Shown: positions 40,574 through 49,868, counted from the stretch's first letter. The stretch: DNA of 64,000 nt from Cellvibrio sp. PSBB006 (GCF_002162135.1 NZ_CP021382.1:62001-126000); one strand, 5' to 3'. Notes: generated from the letters alone by a model not told the origin. A program made the numbers and translations.

Positions 40574-43500
40574 ATGAGTCGGCAACCTATCCGGGCAAAA
40601 CAACAAAACCAGGGCAGCGCATTGTTTGCATTGCTAATGGCTTTTTGTTTCGTTTGGTTTTGTACAGGTACGGCTCCTGCCATTGCGCAATGTACCAATT
40701 GCTCGACGACGACAGTCGGCGGTGACGTGGTGCTGACCTTTATGTCTGGCACGGGAAGTTTTACGGCACCCGAGGGTATTACGTCGGTGCAATATCTGGT
40801 TATCGGTGGCGGTGGTGGTGGCGGTGGCATTATCAGCACGTCAAATAACGAAAGCGTTGGTGGTGCTGGCGGCGGCGGTGCAGGTGGCGTACGCAGCGGC
40901 ACGCTAAGTGTTGTTCCTTTTACCGCTTACACCACGCAGGTCGGCGTCGGCGGTGTTGCTGGTATCGGCGAAACAAGAGCGGGCGGTACCGGTGGTGCTT
41001 CCTCTTTTTCCACGATTACATCGGCTGGTGGTGGCGGTGGTGCGTCGGTCTTATTTGCTGCCACATCCGGCGGTTCAGGAGGCGGTGGCCGCTTGGGAAA
41101 TAATGGCGCGAGTGGTACCGGAGGACAAGGGAACAGTGGCGGTAATGGCGCTGGTGGTCAAACAAATACGGCAGCAGCAGGCGGTGGCGGCGGTGCGGGC
41201 ACTGCAGGTGGTAATGGATCTGCAAATACCGGCGGCACCGGCGGTGCGGGTGTGAGTAACAACATTACCGGCAGCGCAGTCACCTATGGCGGTGGGGGGC
41301 GTGGCGGCGGTTTTTTTGGCAGCTCTCCTAACGGAGCCGGTGGTGCAGGTGGCACCGGTGGCGGTGGTTCTGCGCCGGGCTCCAGAGGCGCTGGCGGCAA
41401 CGGAACAGCAAACACGGGCGGTGGCGGCGGCGGTGCGTCGGGAGGCCAGGGTTCCGGCTCCCAATTCAACGGCGGCATTGGCGGTTCAGGTATTGTCATT
41501 ATCCGTTACACACCGGGTGGTACACGCTACGCGGTAAATAATGGTAACTGGAATGCGACGAGCACTTGGAGTGCAACCAGTTGCAGTGGCACCAGCGGTG
41601 CGGCGGTGCCGACGGCAGCAGACGACGTCGTTATTTGTAACAACCGAACAGTGACGTTAACCGCTGCAGCGGCTGCAAAATCTGTGGTGCTGGAAACTGG
41701 TGGGTCAAATGTCAATTTAAACCACAACGCTGGAGTCGCATTGACGGTAGGGACCGGCGGTGTAACGGTCAATGGTGCAAATACCAGCAATGCGTCAAAG
41801 ATCTGGAATATTGGTACGGGCAGTGCGACCGTGAATGGTCCGGTCACCCTGAATGGCGGAAATAACAGCAACCGAACCGCGCAAATTAATTTGACTGCCG
41901 GCACGCTGGATATCAATAGCAACCTAATCATTTCCACTAACAACCCGGATGCAGCTTTTATTCAAGCAACCGGCGCCGCCAATATTTTTCTTTCCGGTAG
42001 CCTCACCGTTCCGAACGGTAGTGCGCGAATACTTCCGGGAACCAGCAGTACCTTCACTTACGACGGCACCGGCACACAAACGGTTATGTTAGGTGTGAGT
42101 GATATCAATTATTACAACCTGATTATGGCTGGCAGTGGCACGAAGAATCAAACCTCCTGGAGTGTTCCGACCATTGCTGGTAGCACTCAGGTTTTAGCCG
42201 GTGTGACATTTGAAAATTCTGCTGCGGTTATTTATCAAGGAGAGTTTATTAATACTGGAACAACCAATGCCTCGGCCCAGCAGCAATATCTGAACAACTT
42301 TACTAACAACAACAATTATTCAGCGACAGCTGCGCAACAATATCGCGCAAACTTTTCCAATAGTGGTAGCTTCACATCCGGCACAGGTTTGCATTCATTT
42401 AATGGCAGCAGTTTGCAACAGTTAGCCGGCGCAACAACATTCAATCGAATGGAATTAAATAACGCAGCGGGGTTGTCCATCAACAATGATGTCACGGTTC
42501 AAGAGCAAATCACGCTAACCAGTGGACCATTGATTACCAACACTAATGTGTTGCGTGTGGCTCAAACGGGTGGATGGTCAGGTGTGAGTCGTGGCAGTGG
42601 ATGGGTGGCTGGTAATTTAGGCTTGTGGATGCCTGCGGGTTATCAGGGGCGCACGTTTGATATTGGTGATGTAGCAGCCTATCGACCGCTGGTGATGACT
42701 ATTCCCAACGTGACCGCAGCCGGTTTTATTGTGGTCAATATCAGCCAATCAAACGGTGATCATCCACAAATTGATAGTTCAAATCTGGATGCCGCGCGGT
42801 CAGTCAATCGTTGGTGGAGTATTACGAGCGAAGGTGCAGCCATCGCAACAATGGATGTGACCTTTAACTATCTGGCTGGGGATATTGACGCAGGTGCAAC
42901 GCCGCAAAATTTCGAAGTTCAGCGGTACACCGGCGGCACATGGAATGATGTCACCGTTAATTCACGTTCTGCAACCAGTACGCAGGGAACCGCTATTACA
43001 GCGTTTGGACAATTTGCAGTTGCTGAACCCGGATTGTCAGTACCGGTATGTACCACTTTGGTCAGTGGTATTATCGGGCAGTATTTTAATAATACGTCTT
43101 TATCCGGCACGGCAGTGGGTAGTCGAATCGATGGGCCTATTAACTTTGATTGGGTTGGCGGAAGTCCAGGGGTAGCCGGCGTAAACGCCGATCAATTTTC
43201 GGTTCGCTGGGATGGTTTGGTGCGCATTACTCAAAGTGGCAATTACCGCTTTCAAACCGCATCGGATGACGGTGTGCGCCTGTGGGTGAATGATGTCCTG
43301 GTTATTAATAATTGGACAGATCATTCAAATACAACCAATACCAGCACCGACGTTGCATTGGTTGCGGGTCAAACCTACAGTATTCGCCTGGAGTACTATG
43401 AAAACGGCGGTCAGTCACTGATACGCCTGCGCTGGCTCACGCCGGGGGCCGGTTCTTATGTGGCTATCCCTGCTGGCCCATCTCCTTCACTGGGGGCTGG

Positions 43501-46111
43501 GCTTTATCATTGCGCAACAACGGAAATCTGTTCGGGTGTGGAACCCAGTGGCGGCATTCAGGGAGAATACTTCAACAATATAACCATGACTGGCACCCCC
43601 GCCGGTACGCGTGTTGATGGCCCGATTGATTATATGTGGAATCAATCGGCGCCCGGTGTGACTGGCGTGAATGCGGATGAATTTTCGATTCGTTGGAATG
43701 GGCGTTTGCGTGTAACCGCTACAGGTAATTATCAATTCCAGACGCGTTCTGACGATGGGGTACGTTTGTGGGTTAATGAACAATTATTAATAGATCAATG
43801 GAACGATCACAGCGCAACGGATCACACCAGTGGCAATGTGTATCTTGTTGCCGGGCAGGTATATCCGATTCGCATGGAGTTTTATGAGCGCCTGATCGAT
43901 GCTGAAATTCGCCTGCGTTGGCGCGTGCCGGGGAGCAGTACATTTGTCGCGATTCCGCGCGGGCCGAGTCCAGCCGTTGGTGCTGGTTTATATTATTGTC
44001 CAGCCGTACCGACAGTCAGCTATTACACCATCTCGCACAGCGGAACTGGTGTGACCTGTGAAGCAGAACCCATTGTAATTACGGCACGAGATATTAATGG
44101 CGATGCTATTGCACCAACTGCCGGCACGACGGCGGTGCTGGCAACAGTGCCAGCGACCGGCGTATGGGTTGGTGGAAATAGTTATGTCTTCAGCGGTGTA
44201 GAAACCTCGTTCGTTAAATACCTGCAACAACTAACCCCAGCCGTGTTAAATATCAATGTCAATGATGGAACATCGACGGAGATTGCGTCTGCTGATCCCG
44301 ATATTGCATTCAGTGATGTGGGGCTTCGTTTTTACGGTGATGGAAATTTAATCCCTTTGCAAAACCAGGTTGCCGGCATGTTGAATTCCTCACCGATTAT
44401 TCGCGCCGTACAAACCAACACGGATACCGGTGCTTGCGAAGCACGCGTGGCGGGAACGCGGACGGTGCAGATGGGTTATGAGTGCGTTAACCCTTCTACA
44501 TGCAGTGCAGGGCAAACATTTACGGTGAATGGTAATGCTGTGTCAGCCAACCCAAACAATAACATCACAAATTATTCCAACGTTTTACTCAATTTTGATA
44601 ACACGGGGACCGCCCCCATTCCGTTGAATTTTACTGATGTCGGCAGGATGCGTCTGCATGCGATCTTGCCGATTGCAGCGGAGGGTAATGATCCACCCTT
44701 TATTCTGACGGGTAGCAGTAATACGTTTGTGGTGAAACCCTACACGCTCGCCGTCAGTGGAGTGACCAATAACCCAGGTACCACGGGTAGTGGAGATGGA
44801 TTTGTTGCAGCGGGTGAGAGCTTCACTGTATCAGTAGAAGCGCGTAACTTTGCTGGAGCACGTACGCCGAATTTTGGCAATGAAACCACATCGGAGCGCG
44901 ACAGTGTCGCGTTGACGATTACCGAGTTAATTTATCCGACTGGTGGGGAGGCGGGTAATCTGACGGGTGCCGATGCAGGCAGTTTTAGTGCTATCGCACC
45001 GGCTGGTACCGTCCAAAACACCAATGTTTCCTGGAACGAGGTTGGAACTATTCGTTTACAACCGGAGCTCGCTGATGATGATTATTTGGGAGCGGGTGAT
45101 TTAGTGACGTTGACGCCCAGCGGACCTGTCGGGCGTTTTTATCCCGACCACTTTACTCTCGGTTTTGTTGAGGCAGAGAACAGTTGTGATTCTTTTAGTT
45201 ACATGAATGAAGGAATCAACCTGATTTACCGTGTAGAAGCACGGGCTGTGGGAGGTAGCATAACCACCAACTACCACTCGGAGATCTACTCAGGCACAGC
45301 AGAGAGTGTGTATCACGCAGAACACGGCAATCAAACTAACCTCAGTGAGCGGGTGATGGCTTCAGCCAGCGTCTGGACCAACGGCATCATGGATTTTGAC
45401 ACCAACAATCCGACAACGACATTTACGCTAATCCGCCAGCCCACCGGTGCGCCGGATGGACCTTACACGGATGTACAGCTGGGCCTCAGTTTTGAAGACA
45501 CACTTGACAATCGGCAGTTAAATAATCTGGATATGAATGCCGCTACGCTGGGAGACTGCGACAGCGAAAACAATTGCGATGCACTCCGGCTTGGTGATTC
45601 ACTGGCATTTGTTTATGGCCGCATGCATATCAAGGATGCATTTGGTTCAGAAAATTCACCCTTACCCATGTTCTGGCAAACCGAATTCTGGAATGGTAAT
45701 ACTTTTGTCTTAAATGGAGCAGATAGCTGTACGCAATTGCCGCTAACAAATGTGAGTTTCGTAGATTCCTCCAGCAGCGTGAATGCGGCAAGTGATACCA
45801 TCAGCGTAACGCGCAGTGGTGCAACATCTGTTTTTAACTTTGCCGACCCCGACGCTACTGACGTAATGGGTGACGGCCTTACCACAACAGCTATCGCGTT
45901 CCAGAATGGACGTGCCGGCATTCAATACGGTGCACCGGGTGCACAAATCACATACCCCATCCTGATTGACCTGAGCGGCTTGCCCCATCTTCAATACGAC
46001 TGGAACCAGGATACAAATTACGCGGACCCCTTTTTACCGCGCGTTGAAGTACGGTTCTCCAATTACCGTGGTCATGATCGCATCATTTATTGGCGAGAAG
46101 ATTTTCGTTAA
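40574..46111 (+). CDS. mshQ: Giant MSHA tip protein MshQ with glycine-rich, PA14 and DUF6701 domains
   Basis: This is an 1845-residue exported protein. A signal peptide ends APAIA|Q at about residue 38. Residues 73-314 are a glycine-rich domain (runs of 5-9 glycines) closing with the hallmark GGSGIVIIRY. Residues about 318-400 look like a G8-type strand repeat (GNWNATSTW, PTAADDVVICNNRTVTL). Two PA14 domains follow, at about 830-970 (IIGQYFNNTSLSG, SDDGVRLWVNDVLVI) and 993-1130 (IQGEYFNNITMTG, SDDGVRLWVNEQLLI). The remaining part to 1845 is the MshQ/DUF6701 region, with GRFYPDHFTL and RGHDRIIYWRE. PA14 domains commonly bind sugars, so a carbohydrate-binding pilus-tip adhesin is likely; this is inference. 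It is far larger than a minor pilin and is the largest gene in the window. Confidence 0.9.
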   Translation: MSRQPIRAKQQNQGSALFALLMAFCFVWFCTGTAPAIAQCTNCSTTTVGGDVVLTFMSGTGSFTAPEGITSVQYLVIGGGGGGGGIISTSNNESVGGAGGGGAGGVRSGTLSVVPFTAYTTQVGVGGVAGIGETRAGGTGGASSFSTITSAGGGGGASVLFAATSGGSGGGGRLGNNGASGTGGQGNSGGNGAGGQTNTAAAGGGGGAGTAGGNGSANTGGTGGAGVSNNITGSAVTYGGGGRGGGFFGSSPNGAGGAGGTGGGGSAPGSRGAGGNGTANTGGGGGGASGGQGSGSQFNGGIGGSGIVIIRYTPGGTRYAVNNGNWNATSTWSATSCSGTSGAAVPTAADDVVICNNRTVTLTAAAAAKSVVLETGGSNVNLNHNAGVALTVGTGGVTVNGANTSNASKIWNIGTGSATVNGPVTLNGGNNSNRTAQINLTAGTLDINSNLIISTNNPDAAFIQATGAANIFLSGSLTVPNGSARILPGTSSTFTYDGTGTQTVMLGVSDINYYNLIMAGSGTKNQTSWSVPTIAGSTQVLAGVTFENSAAVIYQGEFINTGTTNASAQQQYLNNFTNNNNYSATAAQQYRANFSNSGSFTSGTGLHSFNGSSLQQLAGATTFNRMELNNAAGLSINNDVTVQEQITLTSGPLITNTNVLRVAQTGGWSGVSRGSGWVAGNLGLWMPAGYQGRTFDIGDVAAYRPLVMTIPNVTAAGFIVVNISQSNGDHPQIDSSNLDAARSVNRWWSITSEGAAIATMDVTFNYLAGDIDAGATPQNFEVQRYTGGTWNDVTVNSRSATSTQGTAITAFGQFAVAEPGLSVPVCTTLVSGIIGQYFNNTSLSGTAVGSRIDGPINFDWVGGSPGVAGVNADQFSVRWDGLVRITQSGNYRFQTASDDGVRLWVNDVLVINNWTDHSNTTNTSTDVALVAGQTYSIRLEYYENGGQSLIRLRWLTPGAGSYVAIPAGPSPSLGAGLYHCATTEICSGVEPSGGIQGEYFNNITMTGTPAGTRVDGPIDYMWNQSAPGVTGVNADEFSIRWNGRLRVTATGNYQFQTRSDDGVRLWVNEQLLIDQWNDHSATDHTSGNVYLVAGQVYPIRMEFYERLIDAEIRLRWRVPGSSTFVAIPRGPSPAVGAGLYYCPAVPTVSYYTISHSGTGVTCEAEPIVITARDINGDAIAPTAGTTAVLATVPATGVWVGGNSYVFSGVETSFVKYLQQLTPAVLNINVNDGTSTEIASADPDIAFSDVGLRFYGDGNLIPLQNQVAGMLNSSPIIRAVQTNTDTGACEARVAGTRTVQMGYECVNPSTCSAGQTFTVNGNAVSANPNNNITNYSNVLLNFDNTGTAPIPLNFTDVGRMRLHAILPIAAEGNDPPFILTGSSNTFVVKPYTLAVSGVTNNPGTTGSGDGFVAAGESFTVSVEARNFAGARTPNFGNETTSERDSVALTITELIYPTGGEAGNLTGADAGSFSAIAPAGTVQNTNVSWNEVGTIRLQPELADDDYLGAGDLVTLTPSGPVGRFYPDHFTLGFVEAENSCDSFSYMNEGINLIYRVEARAVGGSITTNYHSEIYSGTAESVYHAEHGNQTNLSERVMASASVWTNGIMDFDTNNPTTTFTLIRQPTGAPDGPYTDVQLGLSFEDTLDNRQLNNLDMNAATLGDCDSENNCDALRLGDSLAFVYGRMHIKDAFGSENSPLPMFWQTEFWNGNTFVLNGADSCTQLPLTNVSFVDSSSSVNAASDTISVTRSGATSVFNFADPDATDVMGDGLTTTAIAFQNGRAGIQYGAPGAQITYPILIDLSGLPHLQYDWNQDTNYADPFLPRVEVRFSNYRGHDRIIYWREDFR

Positions 46112-46188
46112 CGCTGCCGACACAATAACTGGCGTAGTATTTGCTCTTAATCTATCTTTTTCAGTCATTCATTAGTCGAGGTAAAGCT

Positions 46189-46584
46189 ATGGATATGACC
46201 ATCACCACGCCCAGTCTCCTGTTTCCCGCCATTTCTTTATTGTTGCTGGCCTACACCAACCGTTTTGTTACGTTAACGAACGTTATTCGTCAATTAAGCG
46301 CACCGGAAGGCTCACCATCCAAAGAAGTTGTTCGTCGGCAAATTGTAGGCTTACGCAAGCGTTTGCAGATTATTCGATTGATGCAAGCCAGTGGTGTAAT
46401 GTCATTTGTATTTTGCACGCTGTCCATGTTCGCTCTGTTGCTGCAATTTTATTTACTCGGCCAGTTCCTTTTTGCGGTAAGCCTGATTCTGTTGGTAGTG
46501 TCTTTGTTGTTTTCGTTCTATGAGGTAAACATCTCAACGAATGCAATTAACATTGAATTAGAAAAGTTTGACGAGAAGCACTGA
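46189..46584 (+). CDS. DUF2721 family membrane protein
   Basis: This is a 131-residue protein of the DUF2721 family. One hydrophobic segment lies at the N terminus (SLLFPAISLLLLAYTNRFV), then a basic loop (RRQIVGLRKRLQIIRLMQ), and then a double-length hydrophobic hairpin (VMSFVFCTLSMFALLLQFYL and FAVSLILLVVSLLFSF). Function is unknown. ATG 46189 has GAGG ten bases upstream. It follows mshQ by 77 bases on the same strand and ends 44 bases before a perfect palindrome, so it may be the last gene of the pilus transcript. Confidence 0.8.
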   Translation: MDMTITTPSLLFPAISLLLLAYTNRFVTLTNVIRQLSAPEGSPSKEVVRRQIVGLRKRLQIIRLMQASGVMSFVFCTLSMFALLLQFYLLGQFLFAVSLILLVVSLLFSFYEVNISTNAINIELEKFDEKH

Positions 46585-46628
46585 AACAAGTTTTGTTGTT
46601 TAAGATATTGCCGATTGGCAGTGCGGTA

Positions 46629-46678
46629 GTTTTCCATGAAGCCCAAGGGTTTCGAAACCCTTGGGCTTCATGGAAAAC
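46629..46678. repeat. Perfect 50-bp palindrome
   Basis: Two 25-base arms are exactly complementary with no loop, centred on TTCGAA at 46651-46656. Each arm starts GTTTTCCATGAAGCCCAAGG. It lies between the convergent ends of the DUF2721 gene and gcvR, where it may stop transcription from both sides (A/T-rich outer ends), though there is no long U-tract. Confidence 0.9.
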
Positions 46679-46708
46679 GTGTTCAGTACTCTCAAGCTAA
46701 ATCAACAA

Positions 46709-47248
46709 TCAATGAACCGGCGGCGCCTCCAACCGGATATCCACCGCTAACTCATCCGCAATCAAATCCAATTGGTCATACAGCGCATCCATATCCACGC
46801 TCTCCGGCACCTCAATAATCCCCGTCGCTTCAAATAACGGCTCGCCCGACCAAGGCATACTGGAATAGGAAGTTTCCAGTTCATCCATGTTAATATTGCG
46901 CCCCGCAAAGGCTTGGGCTATTTCATAGACAATACCCGGTCGGTCGTTACCGACCACGCTGAAATGAAATTCGCGGCAGGCCGTCTTTTCGGCGGCGACG
47001 GAACTTTCAACAATGATCTTTAACCCCTTGCCGGACAATTCCTGCAAGGCATTGCGCAAGGTCTCCTGCTGGTCGGCGGCTACCGCGACTTGTAAAATCC
47101 CGGCGAACTTGCCAGCCAAATGCGCCATGCGGCTTTCCAGCCAATTGCCGTGGTGCTGGCTGATAGTGTGTGCTAATAGCTCGACCACGCCGGGTTTATC
47201 TTCGCTGATGACGGTCAAGACAAGGTAGGTAGTTGCTGAGGTATTCAC
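46709..47248 (-). CDS. gcvR: Glycine cleavage system regulator GcvR-like (two ACT domains)
   Basis: This is a 179-residue cytosolic protein with two ACT domains: LVLTVISEDKPGVVELLAHT (about 9-28) and FSVVGNDRPGIVYEIAQAFA (about 96-115), both with the D-x-PG turn that binds amino acids. In E. coli GcvR senses glycine and restrains GcvA. The homologous role is likely, although no gcvA lies here. MDELETSYSSMPWSGEPLFE is characteristic of GcvR-type proteins. It is monocistronic and divergent from yheU. Confidence 0.88.
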   Translation of the reverse strand: MNTSATTYLVLTVISEDKPGVVELLAHTISQHHGNWLESRMAHLAGKFAGILQVAVAADQQETLRNALQELSGKGLKIIVESSVAAEKTACREFHFSVVGNDRPGIVYEIAQAFAGRNINMDELETSYSSMPWSGEPLFEATGIIEVPESVDMDALYDQLDLIADELAVDIRLEAPPVH

Positions 47249-47372
47249 GGTACAATCCTTATTGTTAATGATTTGCCTGAGTATAACCCTGCGGATGAGT
47301 CTGAAAAACCGTTGCCGTGAAGAAACTGACTAATTGCTGCCCGGCGTTACGAATGCATTCAGGAGAAAGCCC

Positions 47373-47606
47373 GTGATTATTCCTGCCCAATCCTTATCCG
47401 CAGAAGCACTGCAAGGTTTGATTGAAGAGTTTATTACCCGTGAAGGAACGGACTATGGATGGGATGAAGTCCCCTTATCCGCCAAAGTCGAACAGGTTCG
47501 TCGCCAGATAGAAAAAGGCGATGTGGTGATCGTCTTCGATAGCGCCAGCGAGACAGTCAGTTTACTAACACGTCGCGACGCGCAATCTTTGTCAGATGAC
47601 GCATAA
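47373..47606 (+). CDS. yheU: YheU family protein (UPF0270)
   Basis: This is a 77-residue protein of the UPF0270/YheU family: IIPAQSLSAEALQGLIEEFI, REGTDYG and KVEQVRRQIEKGDVVIVFD are near-invariant in the family. Function is unknown. The start is GTG 47373, with AGGAGA at 47361-47366; the upstream frame to 47334 is not conserved. Its end overlaps the next gene by 11 bases, and in many gammaproteobacteria yheU is next to a similar hydrolase gene. Confidence 0.9.
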   Translation: MIIPAQSLSAEALQGLIEEFITREGTDYGWDEVPLSAKVEQVRRQIEKGDVVIVFDSASETVSLLTRRDAQSLSDDA

Positions 47607-48249
47607 TATTTTAAGAAACACGCCAACAGAAACGCCTCTGGCAACGCTGTTATTTGCCCACGGTGCCGGTGCGCCTATGGACAGCAACTTCATGAGTGTG
47701 ATGAGTGAATTGCTGTGCACAAGGCATTGTGAAGTGGTTCGGTTTGAATTTCCTTACATGGCCGAACGGCGTGTGACGGGCAAAAAACGTCCGCCGAATA
47801 CGACGGAGGTATTGCTGGAATCCTGGCGGCAGGTGGCGGCTGAGCAGCGTGAAGTGTTGCCGGCCGGCCGTAGATTACTGATTGGCGGCAAGTCAATGGG
47901 CGGCCGTATGGCCAGTATGATCGCTGATGAGTTACAAGTGGATGGATTGGTTTGTTTAGGATATCCCTTTCATCCACCAGGCAAACCGGAGCGTTTGCGT
48001 ATCGAGCATCTACAAAGATTAGCTACCCCGACCCTGATCGTTCAGGGCGAGCATGACCCTCTGGGGAATAGCCAGGAAGTTAGCGGCTATCCTTTGTCGG
48101 CGACGATAGACATACAGTGGCTGTCGGATGGTGATCATGATTTCAAGCCGCGCGTTAAATCCGGGCACACCCAATCGCAACATTGGGAGCAAGCTGCCGA
48201 TTTGACGCTTGAATTTATTCGTTCTCTCACTAAAAAGAGTCTTGTGTGA
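47596..48249 (+). CDS. KANL3/Tex30-type alpha/beta hydrolase
   Basis: This is a 217-residue alpha/beta-hydrolase-fold protein. LLFAHGAGAPMDSNFM carries the oxyanion-side HGAGA motif. LLIGGKSMGGRMASMIA is the nucleophile elbow (G-K-S-M-G-G, with serine as nucleophile). LIVQGEHDPLGN supplies the aspartate and DGDHDFKP the histidine, so the triad is complete. Substrate is unknown. It overlaps yheU at the 5' end and the rlmM GTG at the 3' end (GTGTGA), forming a yheU-hydrolase-rlmM operon. Confidence 0.85.
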   Translation: MTHNILRNTPTETPLATLLFAHGAGAPMDSNFMSVMSELLCTRHCEVVRFEFPYMAERRVTGKKRPPNTTEVLLESWRQVAAEQREVLPAGRRLLIGGKSMGGRMASMIADELQVDGLVCLGYPFHPPGKPERLRIEHLQRLATPTLIVQGEHDPLGNSQEVSGYPLSATIDIQWLSDGDHDFKPRVKSGHTQSQHWEQAADLTLEFIRSLTKKSLV

Positions 48250-49298
48250 ACCATTTATTTTTGCATTGTCGGCCCGGTTTCGAAAAAGAGTGCGCTGCTG
48301 AGATCACGGATATTGCCGGTGAGTTGGGCATATATGGTTACAGTAAAACCAAAGACGGTAGCGCCTATGTTTTATTTATTACCCATGAACCGACGGCGGC
48401 TCAGCATTTGATTCAGACGGTACGCTTCCGGCAATTAATTTTTATTCGACAATGGTTTGTGAGCGGATCAGCGTTGACTAACTTACCGGTAACGGATCGT
48501 GTTACGCCTTTGGTATCCGCCGCACATGATTTGCCTGTTGCTCGTGAATTGCTGATTGAAACGGTGGATACTAACGAAGGGAAAGAATTATCGACGCTGA
48601 GCAAAAAATTTCTCGCGCCCTTCACCAAAGCACTGCGCACACAAAAATTACAGGATGAAAAAAGTTCATGGCGTTTGCACCTGGTATTTATCAGTGGAAC
48701 AGAGGCCTACTTGGGTGTTAGCCCTCTCAATAACAGCGCTTCCTGGCCCATGGGCATTCCCCGCTTGCGTTTACCAAAATCTGCACCCAGCCGTGCGACA
48801 TTGAAACTGGAAGAGGCCTGGCATCACTTCATTCCCGCCGCCGATTGGGATGAACGTTTAGCTCACAGTATGCGTGCTGTGGACTTGGGAGCTGCACCTG
48901 GTGGTTGGACCTGGCAACTTGTTCAGCGCGGTATGTTTGTTGATGCGGTGGATAATGGCCCTATGGATCAGGCGCTGATGGATTCCGGTCAGGTCAAACA
49001 TCAGCGGTTGGATGGTTTTGTATACGAACCTAAAAAACCGGTGGATTGGTTGGTATGTGACATTGTGGATAAGCCGGCGCGGGTTACCAGTTTAATTTGT
49101 AAGTGGGCGACCAAAGGCTATTGTCGCGAAGCTATCTTCAACCTTAAGTTACCGATGAAGCAACGCTACATTGAAGTCAAAAAATGTGAGCGCCGCATTC
49201 GCGATGATCTGGCGGCTTTGGGATTGAAGCTGGAGATCCAGTTTAAGCAGTTGTACCATGATCGCGAAGAAGTGACCGGACATTTACGGATTTATTGA
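48246..49298 (+). CDS. rlmM: 23S rRNA C2498 2'-O-methyltransferase RlmM
   Basis: RlmM is a 350-residue RrmJ-fold methyltransferase that methylates the ribose of C2498 of 23S rRNA. The N-terminal THUMP-like domain starts HLFLHCRPGFEKECAAEI. The SAM motif is AVDLGAAPGGWTWQL (about residues 212-226), with the catalytic D/K residues in WLVCDIVDKPARV and FNLKLPMKQRY. HDREEVTGHLRIY ends the protein. The length is normal. The start is GTG 48246, overlapping the hydrolase stop. Confidence 0.95.
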   Translation: MNHLFLHCRPGFEKECAAEITDIAGELGIYGYSKTKDGSAYVLFITHEPTAAQHLIQTVRFRQLIFIRQWFVSGSALTNLPVTDRVTPLVSAAHDLPVARELLIETVDTNEGKELSTLSKKFLAPFTKALRTQKLQDEKSSWRLHLVFISGTEAYLGVSPLNNSASWPMGIPRLRLPKSAPSRATLKLEEAWHHFIPAADWDERLAHSMRAVDLGAAPGGWTWQLVQRGMFVDAVDNGPMDQALMDSGQVKHQRLDGFVYEPKKPVDWLVCDIVDKPARVTSLICKWATKGYCREAIFNLKLPMKQRYIEVKKCERRIRDDLAALGLKLEIQFKQLYHDREEVTGHLRIY

Positions 49299-49322
49299 TG
49301 GTTTAATGAACCCGATAAGCCA

Positions 49323-49718
49323 TCAATGAAATGCGCTTTTTTCTGATGTGGCGTGTTGTAAAATCCATTCGGCGAATACGGCCCAGTCTTCAATTAGTCC
49401 ACGCAGAATTTTAATATGCTGAGGCGGCAGATCTTTTTTTGCCACAGCATGTGTGCCGATATCCGTTAGAGCGGAAACGATTTTGCCTACGGTTTCCGCG
49501 CCGAGTAAGCGGACAACATCGGTATTCAAATGCATTTCGCCGGTGTGGCTTCCCAAGGTCGCTTCCGGTGGTGCAAAATGAATGCTATCGATGGTTTTTT
49601 TCAGAGCAAAAGCAAGCTCCGGGTTATTATTGCGTAATAACCGGAAAGTAAGTTCCAGCACCTGGCGGCTGAACATGTCGGGTGGTTGGTGATACATATA
49701 GTGTGTGTTCCGAGACAT
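49323..49718 (-). CDS. Hypothetical helical protein
   Basis: This is a 131-residue soluble protein beginning MSRNTHYMYHQPPDMFSRQV. I do not recognise it. It is mostly helical (LELTFRLLRNNNPELAFALK, HIKILRGLIEDWAVFAEWIL), without membrane or export signals. ATG 49718 seems better than 49793 because the extra residues look non-conserved and cysteine/glycine-rich. It is convergent with rlmM; a TTGATGG/CCATCAA inverted repeat (49295-49327) lies between the stops. Confidence 0.55.
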   Translation of the reverse strand: MSRNTHYMYHQPPDMFSRQVLELTFRLLRNNNPELAFALKKTIDSIHFAPPEATLGSHTGEMHLNTDVVRLLGAETVGKIVSALTDIGTHAVAKKDLPPQHIKILRGLIEDWAVFAEWILQHATSEKSAFH

Positions 49719-49868
49719 CGAACAGGGTTCCCCGGCGGTTGTCTGTATGTTGGCTAGGCCCGACGCAACGAATCCGCATTGGCGCAACCTCATGTCGTGT
49801 AATTATCCTAAACCAAGTGTAGCAATCGACAAGTGATTTGCCCGCCTGTTCATAGACGAAGTGAGACT

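Noticed and set aside
40519..40902. Proline-rich 127-residue frame on the minus strand
   Set aside because: It is the reverse complement of the glycine codons of mshQ and the mshP-mshQ gap; not a gene.
41016..41499. Several open frames on both strands in the glycine-rich part of mshQ
   Set aside because: GGN-rich repeats leave all frames free of stops; the proteins are low-complexity (runs of P, A or R) and unlike real genes.
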